DNA from: CAZHYM01 sp964536785
Lineage (GTDB): Bacteria > Patescibacteriota > Saccharimonadia > Saccharimonadales > Saccharimonadaceae
Assembly (NCBI GenBank): GCA_964536785.1
Contig: CAZHYM010000004.1
Span: forward strand, 1 to 30,018
Length of the DNA: 30,018 nucleotides
Reading direction: 5' to 3'
In this document: positions 27,782 through 30,018 of the stretch, piece by piece
Layout of the letters: each line of letters begins with the position of its first letter
How positions within the stretch are numbered: the first letter of the stretch is position 1
The notes under the pieces: model-generated
Told to the model about the DNA's origin: nothing
What the model saw: the letters and a program-made list of their open reading frames with translations, nothing else
Databases searched by the model: none
Made by a program: the position numbers and the translations under genes

Positions 27782-30018
27782 TTATTTAGTAGACTTTTTT
27801 GTTCGGCGTTTGTATGCTTTTTTTGGTTTTAATTTTGCTTTAGCTAGCAGAGCTTCTGCTTGTTCCTCGGTAATGTTTTCCGGCTTTGTCTTTTTATCGA
27901 TTTTTGCATTTGTACTTCCGTCGGTTATATAAGGACCGAAATGACCATTGATGATTTTAATTGCTCCAAAATCAGCAATTGTCTTGTCGGATTCAGCCTG
28001 TAATTTAGCTTCATATAATTCTTGAGCCGTCTCTAGCTCAATGTCTAAGGGGTCATGCGGTTTGATGCTAATAAATTTTTTATCGACTTGGATATAAGGG
28101 CCAAATCGTCCAGTATTGGCCTTGATGGGCAGGCCTTCTTTGCTTAGTCCCTTGCTCCTTGTTTCCCCAACCAGCCTAGGAAGTTTGAAGGCCTGCAAAG
28201 CTTTGTCTAATGTGACTGATTCGATAGTCATGCCTTTAGGCATTGGCGCAAATCGAGGCTTAACATCTTCTTCGCCTAGCCCTAATTGGAGCATTGGCCC
28301 GAAACGTCCTATTCGCGCAAAGATTGGCAAATTAGTCTTTGGGTCTAACCCGATTTCTTTCATGTTTGAGACGTCAGATCTTTTGATAGTGCCTGATTTA
28401 TCAACTAAATCATGGAAGGGCTCATAAAAATTTTTGAGCATTAGATTTCTTTCTAATTCTCCTCTTGCTATCTCGTCAAATTCAGTTTCTATCTCGGCCG
28501 TGAAACCGTAGTCTACCACCCGGTTAAAATAATCGTATAAAAATTTTGAAATCAACTCTCCGATAGCCGTGGGGACTAATTTACCTCTGTTTGAGCCAGT
28601 TTTTTCTTTTACGATTGTTTTTGAGATATTGTTATTTTCCAAAGCTATCAATATAATGTCTTGCTCTTCGCCTTCGTCTTCACCTTTCTGTGCATATCCA
28701 CGAGTTAAAACGGTATCGATGATTGAAGCATATGTGCTCGGCCTACCGATGCCTAATTCTTCTAATTTTTTTACCAAGCTACCTTCGGTGAATCTAGCGG
28801 GTGGCTTCTTGTAGGTTTGTTTGGCTTGAGCTGAGATTAAATCTAGGTTGTCCCCTACTGATAAATTCGGTAATTCATTATCGGATATGTCTTTGCCATA
28901 GACTTTCAAAAAGCCATCAAATACAATAACTTCACCATTAGAAATTAATGTTTCTTTAGAATTGTCTAATGTAATTGAAAATGTGGTTTTTTCTAATTCT
29001 GCTGGAGCCATCTGGCTAGCAATTGTACGATTCCGGATTAAACTATAGAGTTTCTGCTCACTAGGATTGCTAGACGCTACCTCTGAGTTTATGTCAGTTG
29101 GCCTGATGGCTTCGTGAGCTTCTTGGGCGTTGGCAGATTTAGTTTTGAAATTTCTGATTTTAGAATAATTTCCCCCGAAATTTTGCTTGATATAATTTTG
29201 GCAAGCTTTTATTATCTGGCCGCTCAAATTCATTGAGTCGGTACGCATGTAAGTAATTTTACCTGATTGATACAGTTTTTGAGCTATAGACATAGTTTGT
29301 TTAGAGCTAAAACCGAGTTTTGAGTTTGCTGTTTGCTGAAGGGTACTTGTAGTAAACGGGGCTTGTGGATTGCGCAGAGAAGGCTTTTTGGTTATGTCTG
29401 AAAGAGTTAATTTTGCATCTTTGAGCCTAGTCAAAACTTCTTGACTTTCCGCTTCGGAATTTATTTTACGGCTAAGTTCACTGCTAAATTTGTGAGTATC
29501 TTTGGCTAATTCAGCCGTAAGTTTGAAGTCAAAAGTTTTACTAAATTTCCTAATTTCATTTTCGCGTTCGACCAGCAATCTGACGGCTGGTGATTGCACC
29601 CTTCCTGCGCTTTTTCCGCCTGGTACTTTTTGCCAAACAACTGGAGATAGCTCAAAACCGACCAGTCTATCAAGTATCTGTCTAGCCTGTTGAGCTTCAA
29701 CTAATTTCATGTCAATTTTTCTGGGATTTTTTATAGCATTTTCAATCGCTGGTTTTGTAATTTCATGGAAAACAATCCGCTTTGAATTTTCTATATCCAG
29801 GCCCAAGACTTCGGCTAAATGCCAAGCTATCGCCTCCCCTTCACGGTCTTCATCGGTCGCCAGCCAGACTTCTTTGGATTCTTTAACGGCTTTTTTTAGC
29901 CCGGTGATGACTTTTTTCTTATCGGGATCGATTTCATAGATAGTTTTAAAATTGTTTGCTGTATCAATGGCTTTTAGACCTTTTTTTGGTTTTTTGGCAA
30001 TTGAACGTATATGTCCGA
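27782..30018 (-). CDS. topA: DNA topoisomerase I (N-terminus outside window)
   Basis: The frame is open to the right edge, so the true start lies outside; a TTG at 29806 is internal. Readable from GHIRSIAKKPKKG, through the TOPRIM acidic motif LATDEDREGEAIAWHLAEVLGLD, HEITKPAI, the gate region QQARQILDRLVGFELSPVVWQKV with SAGRVQSPAVRLLVERE, to the active-site Tyr in GKITYMRTDSMNLSGQ and the family block EAHEAIRPTDI. FTEGSLVKKLEELGIGRPSTYASII is also present. The C-terminus has no Cys4 zinc ribbons; instead it has GRFGPMLQLG, GRFGPYIQVD and GHFGPYITDG repeats and a Lys-rich tail, as in actinobacterial and other zinc-less type IA enzymes. It relaxes negative supercoils behind RNA polymerase. 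Confidence 0.95.
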   Translation of the reverse strand, partial: GHIRSIAKKPKKGLKAIDTANNFKTIYEIDPDKKKVITGLKKAVKESKEVWLATDEDREGEAIAWHLAEVLGLDIENSKRIVFHEITKPAIENAIKNPRKIDMKLVEAQQARQILDRLVGFELSPVVWQKVPGGKSAGRVQSPAVRLLVERENEIRKFSKTFDFKLTAELAKDTHKFSSELSRKINSEAESQEVLTRLKDAKLTLSDITKKPSLRNPQAPFTTSTLQQTANSKLGFSSKQTMSIAQKLYQSGKITYMRTDSMNLSGQIIKACQNYIKQNFGGNYSKIRNFKTKSANAQEAHEAIRPTDINSEVASSNPSEQKLYSLIRNRTIASQMAPAELEKTTFSITLDNSKETLISNGEVIVFDGFLKVYGKDISDNELPNLSVGDNLDLISAQAKQTYKKPPARFTEGSLVKKLEELGIGRPSTYASIIDTVLTRGYAQKGEDEGEEQDIILIALENNNISKTIVKEKTGSNRGKLVPTAIGELISKFLYDYFNRVVDYGFTAEIETEFDEIARGELERNLMLKNFYEPFHDLVDKSGTIKRSDVSNMKEIGLDPKTNLPIFARIGRFGPMLQLGLGEEDVKPRFAPMPKGMTIESVTLDKALQAFKLPRLVGETRSKGLSKEGLPIKANTGRFGPYIQVDKKFISIKPHDPLDIELETAQELYEAKLQAESDKTIADFGAIKIINGHFGPYITDGSTNAKIDKKTKPENITEEQAEALLAKAKLKPKKAYKRRTKKSTK

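Noticed and set aside
29506..29806. TTG at 29806 as the start of topA
   Set aside because: The frame continues upstream to the window edge through the TOPRIM motif DEDREGEAIAWHLAEV, which is essential to the enzyme. The true start lies outside.
1..30018. CRISPR arrays, tRNA and rRNA genes
   Set aside because: No regularly spaced repeats and no tRNA cloverleaf or rRNA core sequences were seen on reading both strands; this was by eye, so a divergent tRNA could be missed.

Overview
The window looks like a chromosomal segment of a Patescibacteria/CPR bacterium, most likely Candidatus Saccharibacteria (TM7). The reasons are indirect: moderately AT-rich DNA, very tight gene packing, and patescibacterial-style proteins (a sigma region-4/HARE-HTH protein, a large stand-alone VirD4-like ATPase, a TopA without zinc ribbons). 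No rRNA is present to confirm this. UGA acts as an ordinary stop (for example at the end of xseB and murG), so the recoded code of Gracilibacteria/SR1 does not apply.

Layout. 1-1012: two minus-strand paralogous small proteins of unknown function, the first cut by the window edge. 1056-2107: an IS30-family insertion sequence, about 30 bp upstream of the second paralog's ribosome binding site. 2217-6497: plus-strand cluster of RNase HI, a CYTH-domain protein, a possible DUF4868/KwaB-like protein, a Pif1-type helicase and a YvcK/GlmR-like protein. 6497-6817: a candidate structured RNA on the minus strand between terminators. 6840-8384: ribosomal protein L27 and a Trm11-like methyltransferase (minus). 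8414-12620: plus-strand repair/signalling run of xseA, xseB, a FAM173-like methyltransferase, a membrane-anchored protein, a soluble histidine kinase, a receiver-only regulator and recO. 12685-12918: a small minus-strand orphan gene. 13138-14427: glycyl-tRNA synthetase. 14559-22987: division and cell-wall (dcw) cluster: mraZ with its operator, rsmH, a leader peptide, ftsL-like, ftsI, mraY, ftsW, murG, ftsQ. 22986-23099: a second candidate small RNA (minus). 23503-23745: a possible small membrane protein. 23842-30018: minus-strand VirD4-like ATPase, sigma4/HARE protein and topA (cut by the right edge).

Two patterns run across gene boundaries. First, many operon heads lack a Shine-Dalgarno sequence and instead have a -10 hexamer ending 6-7 nt before the start codon (rnhA, xseA, the Trm11-like gene, the histidine kinase, glyS, rsmH, ftsI, the 23503 ORF). 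This predicts leaderless mRNAs, while downstream genes start by SD or stop-start coupling. Second, two intergenic minus-strand transcripts, each behind a TTGAC(A/T)-N17-TAATAT promoter, fold into rods whose apical loops expose CCUCCU, the complement of a Shine-Dalgarno sequence. These putative SD-binding RNAs are the best candidates here for something undescribed. All family calls come from reading motifs; no database search was run.
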